Positions 15,616-25,119 are shown, numbered from the stretch's first letter. The stretch is DNA of 51,648 bases from Clostridia bacterium (GCA_017621695.1 JAGASP010000121.1:1-51648); one strand, 5' to 3'. Numbers and translations: made by a program. Notes: a model not told the origin generated them from the letters alone.

Positions 15616-16728
15616 TCAGTTTTCAGAGGTCTGATACGGTTGAATTCCAAAAGCCTGATAAAAATCCCCCTGCGGATCATTTGCAAATTCGCTCAAGTAA
15701 ACTTCAACCTTCAATCCGTACATTTCACCGTACATACTGACACTGTAGGGACTTCCCCAATTGGTAACCTCAACATCTGTTTGCGGAACCCGATACTTTA
15801 CCAGAACATCAAAAGTACAATCCTCCATTGGTACTTTCATAACGATGTCCTTACGATTCATCCCTTTCGATATACGCTTATATACCTGACACGGTATACC
15901 ATGGAATTCTGTTTCTTCCCGAACAATAGAATCTTTGTACTGTTCAATGTACGAAACAAAATCTCTTTGGTACACCATGTCATAATATTTCTCCGAGTGA
16001 ATTGCAATAAAACCGGATGCGCAATCCGTCTTATCATTTCGAATTGACAAATAAATATCCTGATGATCCAAGCAAACTTGATACACACTCCATCCTTCGG
16101 GCAAAATAGCATCATACAGTTTTGTCATATCAGGTATTTCAAATCCCTTATCCGTCAACGTGAGCTGACCTTTTAGCTGTAAAATTTCTTTTTCTGTAAA
16201 ATCCCCCGTCAGGAATTTCTTCTGCATTTCTTCAAGGGATGCAAAATAGATTCCCGTGATCACCGTCAATTCATCTCCGTTTTCGGCCGTCGGCTTTTCG
16301 TTTCCGTCCGCGAAGCTGATATAGTGCTTGCCCTCAATCTCCTCCACCGTATACTTATCGGTCGTATAAGAGCCGTTGATGGGGGCGCTTGGCTTGCTCT
16401 CTTCCTCGGGCGGCCGGCTTTCGGTCACGGGAGGCATACTCTCAGTGGGTGTCTGCGTACCCTCTTGGGTATCCGCGCTGTCCGCTGCATTCCCGCTTCC
16501 CTGCTCGGAGGGCAACGTGGGGGAGGGATTCTTCCCGCGATTCATGCTGCCCCATCCTATCACTGAGCCAATCGCCAGCACAGCCAGCGCAGCCGCTATA
16601 GCCGCAACGCGCAGGTAGCTTCCTCTGTGCTTCACCTTTACGGGCGCGTCGGGCGCGCACTTCAAAATATATTGCGGATCAATGTCCGTCATGGCTTCAA
16701 ATGCCTGCATACCGTTCATGCGTTTCAT
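15616..16728 (-). CDS. Membrane anti-sigma factor-like protein with extracellular sensor
   Basis: A 370-residue protein encoded directly after an ECF sigma factor with a 4-base overlap (ATGA at 16725-16728). A short cytosolic N-terminus (FEAMTDIDPQYILKCAPDAP) precedes a single membrane helix (about residues 35-56). A Ser/Thr/Pro/Glu-rich stalk (about 60-115) and an extracellular domain of about 250 residues follow. The N-terminal IDPQYILKCAPDAP block is shared with the protein at 28352-29704 (VDARFVLEAAPDAE), which suggests that this segment contacts sigma. No ZAS His/Cys zinc motif is present. The sensor domain is unrecognised. The open frame continues upstream, but the coupled ATG is the natural start. 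Confidence 0.8.
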   Translation of the reverse strand: MKRMNGMQAFEAMTDIDPQYILKCAPDAPVKVKHRGSYLRVAAIAAALAVLAIGSVIGWGSMNRGKNPSPTLPSEQGSGNAADSADTQEGTQTPTESMPPVTESRPPEEESKPSAPINGSYTTDKYTVEEIEGKHYISFADGNEKPTAENGDELTVITGIYFASLEEMQKKFLTGDFTEKEILQLKGQLTLTDKGFEIPDMTKLYDAILPEGWSVYQVCLDHQDIYLSIRNDKTDCASGFIAIHSEKYYDMVYQRDFVSYIEQYKDSIVREETEFHGIPCQVYKRISKGMNRKDIVMKVPMEDCTFDVLVKYRVPQTDVEVTNWGSPYSVSMYGEMYGLKVEVYLSEFANDPQGDFYQAFGIQPYQTSEN

Positions 16729-17267
16729 ACTTGATAACCTCTTTCCTCCAAAAATTTGCGGAGCTGATTCCGCAGCTTGTATAGCCGTACCGTGACGGCG
16801 TTGACGGTCATGCCCTCTTTCCCTGCCAATTCCGCAGGCATCATGGCATACCAATAGCGGCGCACAAACAAGCGGCAGTCCCGCTCCGACAGTTGACCCA
16901 AAAATTCGTTGATCAACGCCGTCAGCTCGCTTGCATCTTCTTCCTGCACCGCGACACACGCAGACAGCTCGTCAAAAATTACTTCCAGCTCTCGGTTTCG
17001 CTTGGCGGCGCGGAGGCTGTGGTAGCGGTTGATGGCAATTCTGCGGGTCAAAACGGCGATATACGCCTTGAGTGAATGCGGTCGCTCGGGCGGAATGCTG
17101 TTCCAGACCTTCAGATATACGTCGCTGACGCACTCTTCGGCATCCTGCTCGCAGCCTACAATGTCCCGGGCAATGGTCATGCAATATTTCCCGTATTTTT
17201 TCTGTGTTTCGGCGATTGCCTGCTCGTCACGGGCAAAATACAGTCGGATCATATCGCTGTCAGTCAT
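16725..17267 (-). CDS. ECF RNA polymerase sigma factor (copy 1)
   Basis: A 180-residue sigma-70 family ECF factor. Region 2 spans about 5-80 (YFARDEQAIAETQKKYGKYC, DAEECVSDVYLKVWNSIPP) and region 4 about 115-178 (LSERDCRLFVRRYWYAM, then the helix-turn-helix MTVNAVTVRLYKLRNQLRKFL). The start at 17267 follows AAAGGAG; an earlier in-frame ATG (17318) falls inside the presumed promoter. It overlaps its membrane partner by 4 bases. It is a clear paralogue of the factor at 27813-28355, with more than half of the residues identical by eye. An element at 17314-17330 resembling one upstream of the second copy could be its own target promoter. Confidence 0.92.
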   Translation of the reverse strand: MTDSDMIRLYFARDEQAIAETQKKYGKYCMTIARDIVGCEQDAEECVSDVYLKVWNSIPPERPHSLKAYIAVLTRRIAINRYHSLRAAKRNRELEVIFDELSACVAVQEEDASELTALINEFLGQLSERDCRLFVRRYWYAMMPAELAGKEGMTVNAVTVRLYKLRNQLRKFLEERGYQV

Positions 17268-17313
17268 AGGAGCTCCTTTCCGGGGCGATTCCCCTTCTCG
17301 GATTTTGAACGCG

Positions 17314-17351
17314 TTCATCTACAAAGACAGGATTTGGAGGAAATTCTGTCC
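17314..17351 (-). promoter_or_regulatory. Candidate autoregulated ECF promoter, copy 1
   Basis: Minus-strand GGACAG (17346-17351), then CTGTCTTTGTAGATGAA (17314-17330). The second sigma gene has GAGACA and CCGTCTTGATAAGTGAA in the corresponding place (27745-27783). The shared GTCTT..(A/T)A..TGAA with a similar distance to the GACA block suggests promoter elements read by these sigma factors. This is inference from two sites only. Confidence 0.4.
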
Positions 17352-17393
17352 GTCTTTGGGAATTTTTAAAAAATTTTTCAGCGGGATTTGGGA

Positions 17394-17423
17394 GCAAAAA
17401 GAGGCAGCATCTCTGTTGCCTCT
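17394..17423 (-). terminator. Terminator of the surface-protein operon
   Basis: AGAGGCA and TGCCTCT (17417-17423 and 17400-17406 on the minus strand) form a 7-bp stem followed by TTTTTG. It lies 4 bases after the YwaF-like gene. Confidence 0.75.
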
Positions 17424-17426
17424 CGG

Positions 17427-18269
17427 TTACGCTAACGGTTTCGGTTTTCGGTGCGTATCTTTCTTTTCCCGCATCCGCCGTATCCCCACCGTGAGCGCCG
17501 TCACGAGAACGCCGCCAATGCCGAGGGCTACAAGATAGGAGAGAAAAAACACGGGATAGGGGCAGGTCTTTTGGATGCCGCTCAGGATCGGGATGGGGCA
17601 TTTCCCCAGCCGTCCCGTGTAAAACATATTGAAGGCGTAGCCCTCCGCAAACCCCCAAGCATAGGATGCCTCGTTGAGGGCAAGCGCCAGAAAATTCAAG
17701 GGGAGATACACGAGGGCGGCATACCCCGCGCTCTTCCATTCGGCCTTGACTGTCCCCGAAAGCCAGAGATACAGGCCAAAGAGGAGCATCGCTCCGTGCC
17801 AGATCACGGTATGGAGATTCAGAAAAACAATGTCGGAAAATACGGCACGCGCGGGATAGAACAGAACCGACGCGCCCGCCACAGGGGAATAGGTCGCAAG
17901 AAAGCACAACAGCGCCTGTCTCAGTCTACAGGACGGCAGGCACATGGCAAGCAGCGCGGCGTAGATGGGAACCGAGCAAAACTGGAACGGAAACCGCTCC
18001 CAGTTGTACGCCCATCCGCCGACAGGATCATAGCTGCACACCATCTGCTTGCCGATCTCCAACAAAAGCAGACCCAAGCCAAACACGAAAAGCACGCGCA
18101 TCACGGCTTTTTCGGATCTCGGCAACCGCCGATTCAACAGGAGCATCAGCAAAAACAGCCCCAGGATGATCCCCAGGGCTGTCAGATGAAATCCACCGAA
18201 GGGCTTCGGAGGCACAGAGAGGCGAGGGGTGGCCGCAAGTATATTTTCAAGCCATTCGATCAAGAGCAT
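17427..18269 (-). CDS. YwaF/TIGR02206-type integral membrane protein
   Basis: A 280-residue protein with about seven membrane helices. The segment WERFPFQFCSVPIYAALLA and a later NLHTVIWHGAMLLFGLYLW place it with the YwaF family (TIGR02206; distantly TMEM164), whose role in bacteria is unknown. The start at 18269 has AAAGGAGG seven bases upstream; a TTG further upstream is less likely. It is the last gene of an operon that also carries the lamin-tail/endonuclease protein (42 bases upstream) and the beta-helix lipoprotein, and ends at a terminator. Confidence 0.7.
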   Translation of the reverse strand: MLLIEWLENILAATPRLSVPPKPFGGFHLTALGIILGLFLLMLLLNRRLPRSEKAVMRVLFVFGLGLLLLEIGKQMVCSYDPVGGWAYNWERFPFQFCSVPIYAALLAMCLPSCRLRQALLCFLATYSPVAGASVLFYPARAVFSDIVFLNLHTVIWHGAMLLFGLYLWLSGTVKAEWKSAGYAALVYLPLNFLALALNEASYAWGFAEGYAFNMFYTGRLGKCPIPILSGIQKTCPYPVFFLSYLVALGIGGVLVTALTVGIRRMREKKDTHRKPKPLA

Positions 18270-18311
18270 ATCCTCGCCTCCTTTCAAAATTTATTCAGTC
18301 TTTTCCGATAC

Positions 18312-20276
18312 TCAGGCCTTGCGTTTTTTGAGCATTACAGCGCAAGCAATCGCCATAGCCATCAGAGAAGAGGTCGCGATCATGGACGCACAGCCGCCCT
18401 CGGATGCGGAGGTATCCGTCGTCGTGGCAGTTTCGCCACCCGCGACCGTCTCTGCTTCGCTTGCCGAGGGCTCAACCGTCGCGTCGGCAAGGGTGCCTTC
18501 GGGCTCGGTTGCGACAGGCTCGGTCGCCTGAGGCTCTGTCACCGCAGGCGTAGCGGAAGATTCTGTCTCGGAAGGTGTCGTTTCTTTCTCAGCGTTGACG
18601 TTCACGTAGGAAAGATCAAAAACCGTTGCATTGTGGTCGGAGGCGTAGACGCCAGCCTCGATCTCACCCATATCGCGGTGAGCGCTGTTGACCATGACGC
18701 TATTCTTGCTGATGATGCAATGGTCAATGCTGGGGCGGGTCTGCAGATCGGTGCTCTCCCCCCATTTGTTCATGGTGGAGTAAATACGCATATCCGCTAC
18801 GGAATCGGTGCGGTAACGGGCATCGGCATAGCCGTCCTTGTGGAGATTCCAGTAAGCCTCGGTGCTTTCATGGCAGTTCCAGTCTCCCGCCATGATGACG
18901 GGACGCCCCTCGGAAAGCTCGGTGGCTTTTTCAATGATGAGATTGGTCGAATGGGTTCTCGCCATGGGGATCTTGGCATCAATATGTGCGCTGACAAACA
19001 GGAATTCGGCCTGCGTCTCCTTGTCACGGAGGATCACCCAGTTGATGCAACGGGCGAGGTCACCGTCGGTTCCGTCTTCCCATATCTTGGTGTTGCGACG
19101 GTCCGGCCACTTGGAGCACCAGAAAAATCCGCTGTCAAGGCAGTCATACTTGTTGTGATTATACATGATGAGATTCACAAGATCCCACTTGTAGTTCGTG
19201 TCCTTTTTGCCGAACTCCTTGCCCTGAGAGGAGGAACCGAATGCGGTATATTCGCAATTCTCGCTGGCAAGATATTCCTTCATCTCGGGAAGCCAGAGAT
19301 CATTGAATTCGGGGAGGCTGATAACGTCGGGGCGATATTGCGAAATCATACGCTCCAGCTGATCCATACGCTCACCGATGGTCACAGCCGAGCCGTCGGC
19401 GTGCTTCTGGGTGCTTTCGGATGCGCAGATGTTGTATTCAAATACCAACAGCTTTTCCGTCGCATTATCTACAGTCAGAACAGCATCGGGATACTGGTTA
19501 TCATAGAGATAGCCGGGGGTGGGATAGGTCTCGTTGAAAGCAACGGAGGCGTGTGGGTGGGCGGGATCCACGGTAGGATCGTACATCATATTGACCGAGC
19601 AAATGTTTCGGTTCCAAAGATCGGCGTTATACCGTGCTTCACAAAGCAAGGTCTCACCGGAAATCAAGCGAATAACGGCATTTGTGGATTCATTATCCAG
19701 ATTGAAGGCCTTGTCACTGACCGTCTCGTTTACACCGCTCTTCATTTTGGGCGCAAGGATAAATTCCTCAATCGTCAAGCTATCGGAAAGATTGACGTTG
19801 ATCTTACCAAACGCATCAAAAATCGCCTGAATGCCCGCATCGCTGTCGTATGTGTATCCGAGCAAAGCGGCATCCTTACCGTAAATGCAAACAATGACAG
19901 TTTCATGGGGAGCAACCGTCATCTCAGACGTGCTGACCGCTACAAGCGCATTTTCCTTGAATTCGCCCTCGTCGCCGCTTTTGCTGTAGCAAAGCACAGC
20001 GTCCTTGAGGGACACGGCTGCATTCGTGGGGTTATAAATTTCCACGAACTCAAACACATCCGCTGTTGCCGACACCAAGTCCTCCTGCCCGTGCTCCATG
20101 TAGGTAGGATTGAAGCAGACCTCGGTGATGAGCAAGGGCGTAGGCAATTCGACTGCACCGTGCGCAGAAGGTTGCGCACCGTCATCGGCGGCTGTGCCGG
20201 GAACCGAAAAAGCGACGGTAGCGATCACCGTCAAGAGTGCCAATGCGAGGGTCAAAATCTTTTTCATTTGATTCAT
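18312..20276 (-). CDS. Secreted lamin-tail/endonuclease-exonuclease-phosphatase protein with GGC tail
   Basis: A 654-residue exported protein. It has a signal peptide (about 1-30), a lamin-tail-like domain from about 45 (PLLITEVCFNPTYMEH, FEFVEIYNPTNAAVSL) to about 260, and an EEP domain from about 280 to 560. The EEP motifs are LPEFND, MAGDWNC (about 462-468), SIDHCIIS (about 517) and the catalytic SDH of YASDHNAT (about 546). A Thr/Glu/Ala-rich stalk (560-625) leads to a C-terminal GGCASM, a hydrophobic helix and KKRKA. The tail resembles Cys-containing sorting signals, not LPXTG. It could be an extracellular nuclease or phosphodiesterase. It lies 68 bases after the beta-helix lipoprotein gene. 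AAAGGAT precedes the ATG at 20276. Confidence 0.82.
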   Translation of the reverse strand: MNQMKKILTLALALLTVIATVAFSVPGTAADDGAQPSAHGAVELPTPLLITEVCFNPTYMEHGQEDLVSATADVFEFVEIYNPTNAAVSLKDAVLCYSKSGDEGEFKENALVAVSTSEMTVAPHETVIVCIYGKDAALLGYTYDSDAGIQAIFDAFGKINVNLSDSLTIEEFILAPKMKSGVNETVSDKAFNLDNESTNAVIRLISGETLLCEARYNADLWNRNICSVNMMYDPTVDPAHPHASVAFNETYPTPGYLYDNQYPDAVLTVDNATEKLLVFEYNICASESTQKHADGSAVTIGERMDQLERMISQYRPDVISLPEFNDLWLPEMKEYLASENCEYTAFGSSSQGKEFGKKDTNYKWDLVNLIMYNHNKYDCLDSGFFWCSKWPDRRNTKIWEDGTDGDLARCINWVILRDKETQAEFLFVSAHIDAKIPMARTHSTNLIIEKATELSEGRPVIMAGDWNCHESTEAYWNLHKDGYADARYRTDSVADMRIYSTMNKWGESTDLQTRPSIDHCIISKNSVMVNSAHRDMGEIEAGVYASDHNATVFDLSYVNVNAEKETTPSETESSATPAVTEPQATEPVATEPEGTLADATVEPSASEAETVAGGETATTTDTSASEGGCASMIATSSLMAMAIACAVMLKKRKA

Positions 20277-20300
20277 GGTTATATCCTTTCATAGATCGCA

Positions 20301-20332
20301 CAGGCGGGTCGGAGTATACTTCGACCCGCCTG
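20301..20332 (-). promoter_or_regulatory. GC-rich hairpin between two operon genes
   Basis: CAGGCGGGTCG (20301-20311) pairs with CGACCCGCCTG (20322-20332), an 11-bp stem. No U-tract follows on either strand. It may stabilise the upstream message or partially attenuate transcription into the endonuclease gene. Confidence 0.55.
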
Positions 20333-20344
20333 ACATAGGGGAAA

Positions 20345-23300
20345 TTACTTTTCTTGAACGGTCACCGAGTTGATATAGTACTCACACGGCATCAGCTCAT
20401 AGAAGCGGAGCGTATCCGTACCGAGACCGGGGGATGCGATATCAAAGAACAGGGTCAGGTGTCGGCTGTCATTGGGATCCACCGTGACTTGATAACTGAC
20501 CTCCGCACTGTTCTGCTGTCCGCCGGTCATGCGCAGAAGCACAAACGCGCCGCGCGCCCCCGAAGAAGCGAGATTACCGATGCAATCATAAACATCCAGC
20601 GTGACGGTATAATGCTTTCCGTTTTGCAGGAGTCTGGTCACGTTCATATCATAGTTCTCTTCCGCAAAGTAAACGGTGTCACCAAAGCCTGCGGCGCGCA
20701 TAGCCTCGGCAGCCTTGGTGGGCACGAGATCCAGCGTGGTGTATGCATCATGACCCGTATTCAAAAGGTTACCCTCGGTAAAATCGAAGGTGTGACCCGC
20801 AAGAAGCTCTTCGGCCGTGGGGATCTTGTAGTCATTGCGGCTGACAAATCCGTTAGGATTCATGGGGGCAGGTACGCTGACGGTAAAGTCACCCAGATAG
20901 ATATCCATATTGCGGAAGCTGTTACTGCTGCTGTAGAGGGTCAGCGCATACTCGCCGGTATCCCCCACCGTCCAGTCCATATCCAGGCAATATACGCCTG
21001 CCTTGTTGAAGAGTCCCTGTGCCAGCACACGGTTTCCTTGGGTATTGTCAAGCGCGAGCAGATACACCGTCGTTCCTTCGGGGACAGGAGTCTTGACGTA
21101 AGCGTAAAGCGTCAGATGATAAGTGCGTCCCGCAGCAAAGTAGCTCTTGTCAGTCAGACCCGTGAATTCACCGGGCTGGCCGTCCAGATGCAACACACGG
21201 CCTGTGGTAAAGCCCTTCTCGGCAGCCTCAATGGCAGCCTTGACTTCGGCATCCTCCAGGGCATCGTACGTCAGCGCGTCATTGTTTCTGCCTACCGTGA
21301 CCGCATCAGTCCAAATGAAGGTATGCCCTGCGGAAAGCTGATCCTGCGAGGGATTCTGATTGGTCGCGGAAGAGATGGAGATACTGCCGATATACAACGG
21401 CTTGTCGGTATTGTTTTTCAGGCTGATGCCCGTGCTCTTACCGTCAGATTCAAAAATGACGTTGAAGGACGCGATCTCACCGCTCACGTTCAAGGTTGCG
21501 AGCTTATTTCCTTTTATAACGTTCATATCCACATCTGCGGACTCACCGTAATAGCCAAAGCTGAAGATGTACATATTCCCACTCTCGTGGAAGAAGGGCA
21601 AAGCTTCCTTGGAAAGACCATCCAACGTAACGGTTGCGCCTGCGGGGATCATCAAGACACAGTCAGAGAACGCATCGCTCTTCTTCAAAAGCGCACGCAA
21701 GGATTCATCCAACGCGGAAACAGAAATCACTTCGCCGCCTGTCAGATGCATGGTATGTCTGTCCCAATCATAGATCACGGAATTGGGGAAATCATCTTCT
21801 GTGGGTGCGATCACCACGGGAATTCTTTCCTGCACCCCAATATGGGAGGAGAAATTGGCTTCGTCAACCGCTTCAAACTGATTCAACGTACATTTGCAAC
21901 GGCTGGAAATTTTGACATCATTGAGGGAGCACGCGTGTGCATTGATATTGGCGATCTTTTTACCGATGACACGCAAGGTCTTGGCCGTGTTGCGGTTATA
22001 AGCATCGATTTCTATGGTTCCGCCGTTAAACGTGCAGTTCACAAAATCAATATCACCGGGCAAGGGACCCTCCACACTTCCCTCCACCATGATCCACATG
22101 GCGAGAAGGTCGAAGGTCGTGTTCGAGATGCGGATATCGCGCAAGAAACGGAACGTGCCTTCAAAATGACAGTTATCGATGGTACTGCCGGGCGCACAGG
22201 TCATACGGTTACCGACCACGTAGCCCTCCTTGGCGTTATCGAAGGTCTGGCCGTATTCCAACACGATGGTGGTTGTGCCATCAGCATTCTCCCTTGTCTG
22301 CCGCACCGTAGCAAAGCCACAGTAGTTCGCCGACTGGAGATCGTATACGTCCAGAATGTCACCAACCTTACAGTCAAATGCCAGGCGGCGGCCAAGGGTG
22401 TGCATCTCGTAGTTCGTAACCGTCAGAACAGAATCGTTCTCCACAGACAGGATGTAGCCCAGCGTGCCGCTGACGTTGAACACGTCGTCAAACAGCACGT
22501 CGGTATCACAATCCGTCCAGTGGATGGGCAGACGGTTGTCCTTGCAGTGGTAGCCGTCACGCCAGGAAACCATTTTGATCTCGCGGGTGTCGGTTTCGGC
22601 AGGCACCATATCTACGTTGTTAAAATAGAGCTCAGCGTTGTTGCTCTTGATAGCCATAATGAAGGTGGGTGCAGATAGGATCTTGATGTTTTCATAAACC
22701 ATCGCGCCCGTGTTGGCTGATATGTATATAACCTCGCTGAAAGCATGACCGATGCCCGGATTTGGCAGATAAACCAGATCTCCTGCAGCATAGCCGGGAT
22801 CCTTGGGATACTGGACGGTCAACTGCTTTTCACCCGTACGGTTGCAAGCACCCATGAAAGCATGGGGGCGCTGCTGCAGGCCTTCATTGTAGCGGATGGA
22901 AAATCCGTTTACATTTGCGAAATTATAATCTTTGATATAAGGCTCTTGATCCGTCTCAAAAACGATCCTGCCACCGTCATTGGAAATGACCTTGCCAACC
23001 AGATATACGGGAACGGCATAATCAAACGAACAATTTTTAAGGACAATATCCGAACAGCCCGCCATAGCAAAATAATTGCTTCCGGGCGCCACAAGGAAGG
23101 TAGCCCCTTGACCGTCGATGGTGACAGCGGTAGCGTTTTCCATAGCAAACGGACTGCGGAAGACCGCAGCGGTATTATCGCTCTGATCCATATAGTAGGT
23201 CTTACTGCCATCAAACACAAGGGTCGCCTTCTGCTCGATGGCCGCGTTCACAGCCGCACTGATGGCAGGACCGTCATCGGTCTTACCGTCACCGATGACA

Positions 23301-23641
23301 CCGAAATCCTCTGCCTTCAAAACAATATCGCTTTTGGCGCCTGCCTGCTCGGCGGGATACGTATACATTTGCTTTTCTTTTTCCTTTTCCGTTTCACTTT
23401 CCGCGGGAACAGATTCACTTTCCTCGTCGGGAAGGGTTTCATGAGAATTTGTTTCGGACGGATTCGTTTCTTCAAGCAAGGTATCGCTCTCTGCTGCCTG
23501 CGTTTCCGCAGTCGTAGGAATTTCAGATGTATTGACCTCGTCAGCATCTCCGCCGCAAGCGGCCAGCACAGCCGCAACGACAAGGCACAGGCATCCCATC
23601 AGTAAACTCTTTTTTGTTGCGTGTTTTTGGCGTCGGATCAT
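20345..23641 (-). CDS. Large lipoprotein with pectate-lyase-like beta-helix
   Basis: A 1,098-residue lipoprotein (signal with basic start, lipobox VLAAC, Cys 29). A Ser/Thr/Glu stalk (30-95) is followed by a pectate-lyase-3 type start, EDFGVIGDGKTDDGPAISA (about 111-129), and a right-handed parallel beta-helix to about residue 600 with repeated short strands ending in N/D. The C-terminal 400 residues hold two related carbohydrate-binding-like beta modules, each starting with an AGHTF motif (SAGHTFIWTD and LAGHTFDFTEG). This plan suits a surface polysaccharide lyase or glycanase, but no catalytic residues can be assigned. The start at 23641 follows GGAGG. It is first in an operon with the endonuclease and YwaF-like genes. 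Confidence 0.82.
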   Translation of the reverse strand: MIRRQKHATKKSLLMGCLCLVVAAVLAACGGDADEVNTSEIPTTAETQAAESDTLLEETNPSETNSHETLPDEESESVPAESETEKEKEKQMYTYPAEQAGAKSDIVLKAEDFGVIGDGKTDDGPAISAAVNAAIEQKATLVFDGSKTYYMDQSDNTAAVFRSPFAMENATAVTIDGQGATFLVAPGSNYFAMAGCSDIVLKNCSFDYAVPVYLVGKVISNDGGRIVFETDQEPYIKDYNFANVNGFSIRYNEGLQQRPHAFMGACNRTGEKQLTVQYPKDPGYAAGDLVYLPNPGIGHAFSEVIYISANTGAMVYENIKILSAPTFIMAIKSNNAELYFNNVDMVPAETDTREIKMVSWRDGYHCKDNRLPIHWTDCDTDVLFDDVFNVSGTLGYILSVENDSVLTVTNYEMHTLGRRLAFDCKVGDILDVYDLQSANYCGFATVRQTRENADGTTTIVLEYGQTFDNAKEGYVVGNRMTCAPGSTIDNCHFEGTFRFLRDIRISNTTFDLLAMWIMVEGSVEGPLPGDIDFVNCTFNGGTIEIDAYNRNTAKTLRVIGKKIANINAHACSLNDVKISSRCKCTLNQFEAVDEANFSSHIGVQERIPVVIAPTEDDFPNSVIYDWDRHTMHLTGGEVISVSALDESLRALLKKSDAFSDCVLMIPAGATVTLDGLSKEALPFFHESGNMYIFSFGYYGESADVDMNVIKGNKLATLNVSGEIASFNVIFESDGKSTGISLKNNTDKPLYIGSISISSATNQNPSQDQLSAGHTFIWTDAVTVGRNNDALTYDALEDAEVKAAIEAAEKGFTTGRVLHLDGQPGEFTGLTDKSYFAAGRTYHLTLYAYVKTPVPEGTTVYLLALDNTQGNRVLAQGLFNKAGVYCLDMDWTVGDTGEYALTLYSSSNSFRNMDIYLGDFTVSVPAPMNPNGFVSRNDYKIPTAEELLAGHTFDFTEGNLLNTGHDAYTTLDLVPTKAAEAMRAAGFGDTVYFAEENYDMNVTRLLQNGKHYTVTLDVYDCIGNLASSGARGAFVLLRMTGGQQNSAEVSYQVTVDPNDSRHLTLFFDIASPGLGTDTLRFYELMPCEYYINSVTVQEK

Positions 23642-23712
23642 AAACACCTCCATGGCATTGTTATATATCCCTGATACCGCCGTCCTCGGAAGGTCTGCCT
23701 CTGTAAGAAACG

Positions 23713-23736
23713 AATGACAACATGATGTGTGTCATT
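23713..23736. promoter_or_regulatory. Candidate operator or hairpin in the beta-helix lipoprotein leader
   Basis: AATGACA (23713-23719) and TGTCATT (23730-23736) are 7-base inverted arms with 10 bases between, just downstream of the promoter at 23768-23796. The position suits a repressor site or leader hairpin. Confidence 0.35.
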
Positions 23737-23767
23737 GCTTGAATGGGGGGATCCAGAGATTATTTAT

Positions 23768-23796
23768 ATTATAACAAAAACATTTTCAAAAAGCAA
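23768..23796 (-). promoter_or_regulatory. Promoter of the beta-helix lipoprotein operon
   Basis: Minus-strand TTGCTT (23791-23796), 17-base spacer, TATAAT (23768-23773). Confidence 0.8.
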
Positions 23797-23858
23797 TAGA
23801 AAACAGAAAATATAACCAAAAAATCACGAGCTTTCAGGAGTGACCTCTATGCTTCCCC

Positions 23859-23887
23859 TTGACAATCTTACTGAAATGATGTAAAAT
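23859..23887 (+). promoter_or_regulatory. Promoter of the GH109-like gene
   Basis: TTGACA (23859-23864), 17-base spacer, TAAAAT (23882-23887). Confidence 0.8.
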
Positions 23888-23922
23888 AAGGAAAATAATT
23901 CCCCGAAAGGATATAACCTCCG

Positions 23923-25119
23923 ATGAAAAAGCTGAACGTTGCCGCCATCGGTCTTGGAGCACGCGGGCACAGCGTACTGCAGGGTCTTTTGCTCGGCATG
24001 AACAACATCAATATTACCGCGGTTTGTGATATATACGAAGACCGCACCGAGCGTAGTGCTGCCGCCGTGACCAAGGTTACGGGCAAAACTCCCTTTGCGA
24101 CCACCGATTACAACGAAATCATGACCCGCTCTGACGTGGATGCCGTGCTCATCATGAGCGCGTGGGAATCTCACACCCCCATCGCCCTCGCCGCCATGGA
24201 GAACCACAAGGCCGTCGGCATGGAGGTCGGCGGCGCTTATTCCGTAGATGAATGTTGGAGCCTGGTACGCACACAGCAAAATACGGGAACACCCTTTATG
24301 TTTTTGGAAAACTGTTGCTATGGCCGCGCCGAAATGATGGTCATGAACATGGTCAGGCAGGGGCTTTTCGGAAAGATCGCCCATTGTTCGGGAGGCTATT
24401 GTCACGATTTGCGAGACGAGGTTGCACGCGGTGAGGAAAACCGCCACTACCGTCTCCGCAATTATCTCTCCCGCAATTGCGAAAATTATCCCACACATGA
24501 GTTGGGCCCCATCGCGCAAGTGTTGGACATTAACAGAGGAAATCGCATGGTGTCTCTCGTTTCCATGGCATCGAACGCATGGGGGATGAACGATTTTGCG
24601 GCACGCACAGAAGGTATCAACCCAACGCTGGCCACGGCGAATTTTGCGCAGGGCGATATCGTCACGACCCTCATCAAATGCGCCGGCGGTGAGACCATTA
24701 CCCTCACGCTGGATACAACGCTTCCCCGATACTATAGCCGCGGATTTACGGTGCGCGGAACGAAGGGGATGTATATCGAAGAAAATCACTCCATCTTCCT
24801 TGACAATACCTACCCCGAAGCAGAGCATTGGAACTGGAGACCCCAATGGGGCAATGCCGACGAATATCTGGACAAGTACGAGCACCCCGTCTGGCGAGAA
24901 TACCTGGAAAAGGGCATCTGCGGCGGACACGGCGGCATGGACGGTCTGGTGTACGGCAAGTTCGTGGAATGTTGCCTCAACGGCGAGCCCATGCCCATCG
25001 ACGTGTACGATGCCGCAGCATGGATGGCAGTTACCCCGCTGTCTGCGGAGTCCATCAAGAACGGCAGTGTGGCTGTAGAGTTCCCCGACTTCACCGAAGG
25101 CAAGTGGAAAATCCGCTGA
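23923..25119 (+). CDS. Gfo/Idh/MocA-family protein, GH109-like
   Basis: A 398-residue NAD(P)-binding protein with Rossmann motif GLGARG at about 11-16. The central signatures FLENCCYGRAEMMVMNMV, GGYCHDLRDE and NYPTHELGPIAQVLDINRG are those of glycoside hydrolase family 109. These are NAD-dependent alpha-N-acetylgalactosaminidase-type enzymes that cleave by an oxidation-elimination-reduction cycle. Characterised members often have a Tat or Sec signal; this one starts directly with MKKLNVAAIG and should be cytoplasmic. The specificity is not proven. AAAGGAT precedes the start, and a near-consensus promoter lies at 23859-23887. No transporter gene is adjacent. Confidence 0.8.
   Translation: MKKLNVAAIGLGARGHSVLQGLLLGMNNINITAVCDIYEDRTERSAAAVTKVTGKTPFATTDYNEIMTRSDVDAVLIMSAWESHTPIALAAMENHKAVGMEVGGAYSVDECWSLVRTQQNTGTPFMFLENCCYGRAEMMVMNMVRQGLFGKIAHCSGGYCHDLRDEVARGEENRHYRLRNYLSRNCENYPTHELGPIAQVLDINRGNRMVSLVSMASNAWGMNDFAARTEGINPTLATANFAQGDIVTTLIKCAGGETITLTLDTTLPRYYSRGFTVRGTKGMYIEENHSIFLDNTYPEAEHWNWRPQWGNADEYLDKYEHPVWREYLEKGICGGHGGMDGLVYGKFVECCLNGEPMPIDVYDAAAWMAVTPLSAESIKNGSVAVEFPDFTEGKWKIR

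Noticed and set aside
17451-20294. 947-codon plus-strand open frame
   Set aside because: It runs antisense through two real genes with signal peptide and EEP motifs; its own translation shows no domain.
20354-22678. 774-codon plus-strand open frame
   Set aside because: Antisense shadow of the beta-helix lipoprotein gene, which has a lipobox, promoter and ribosome site.
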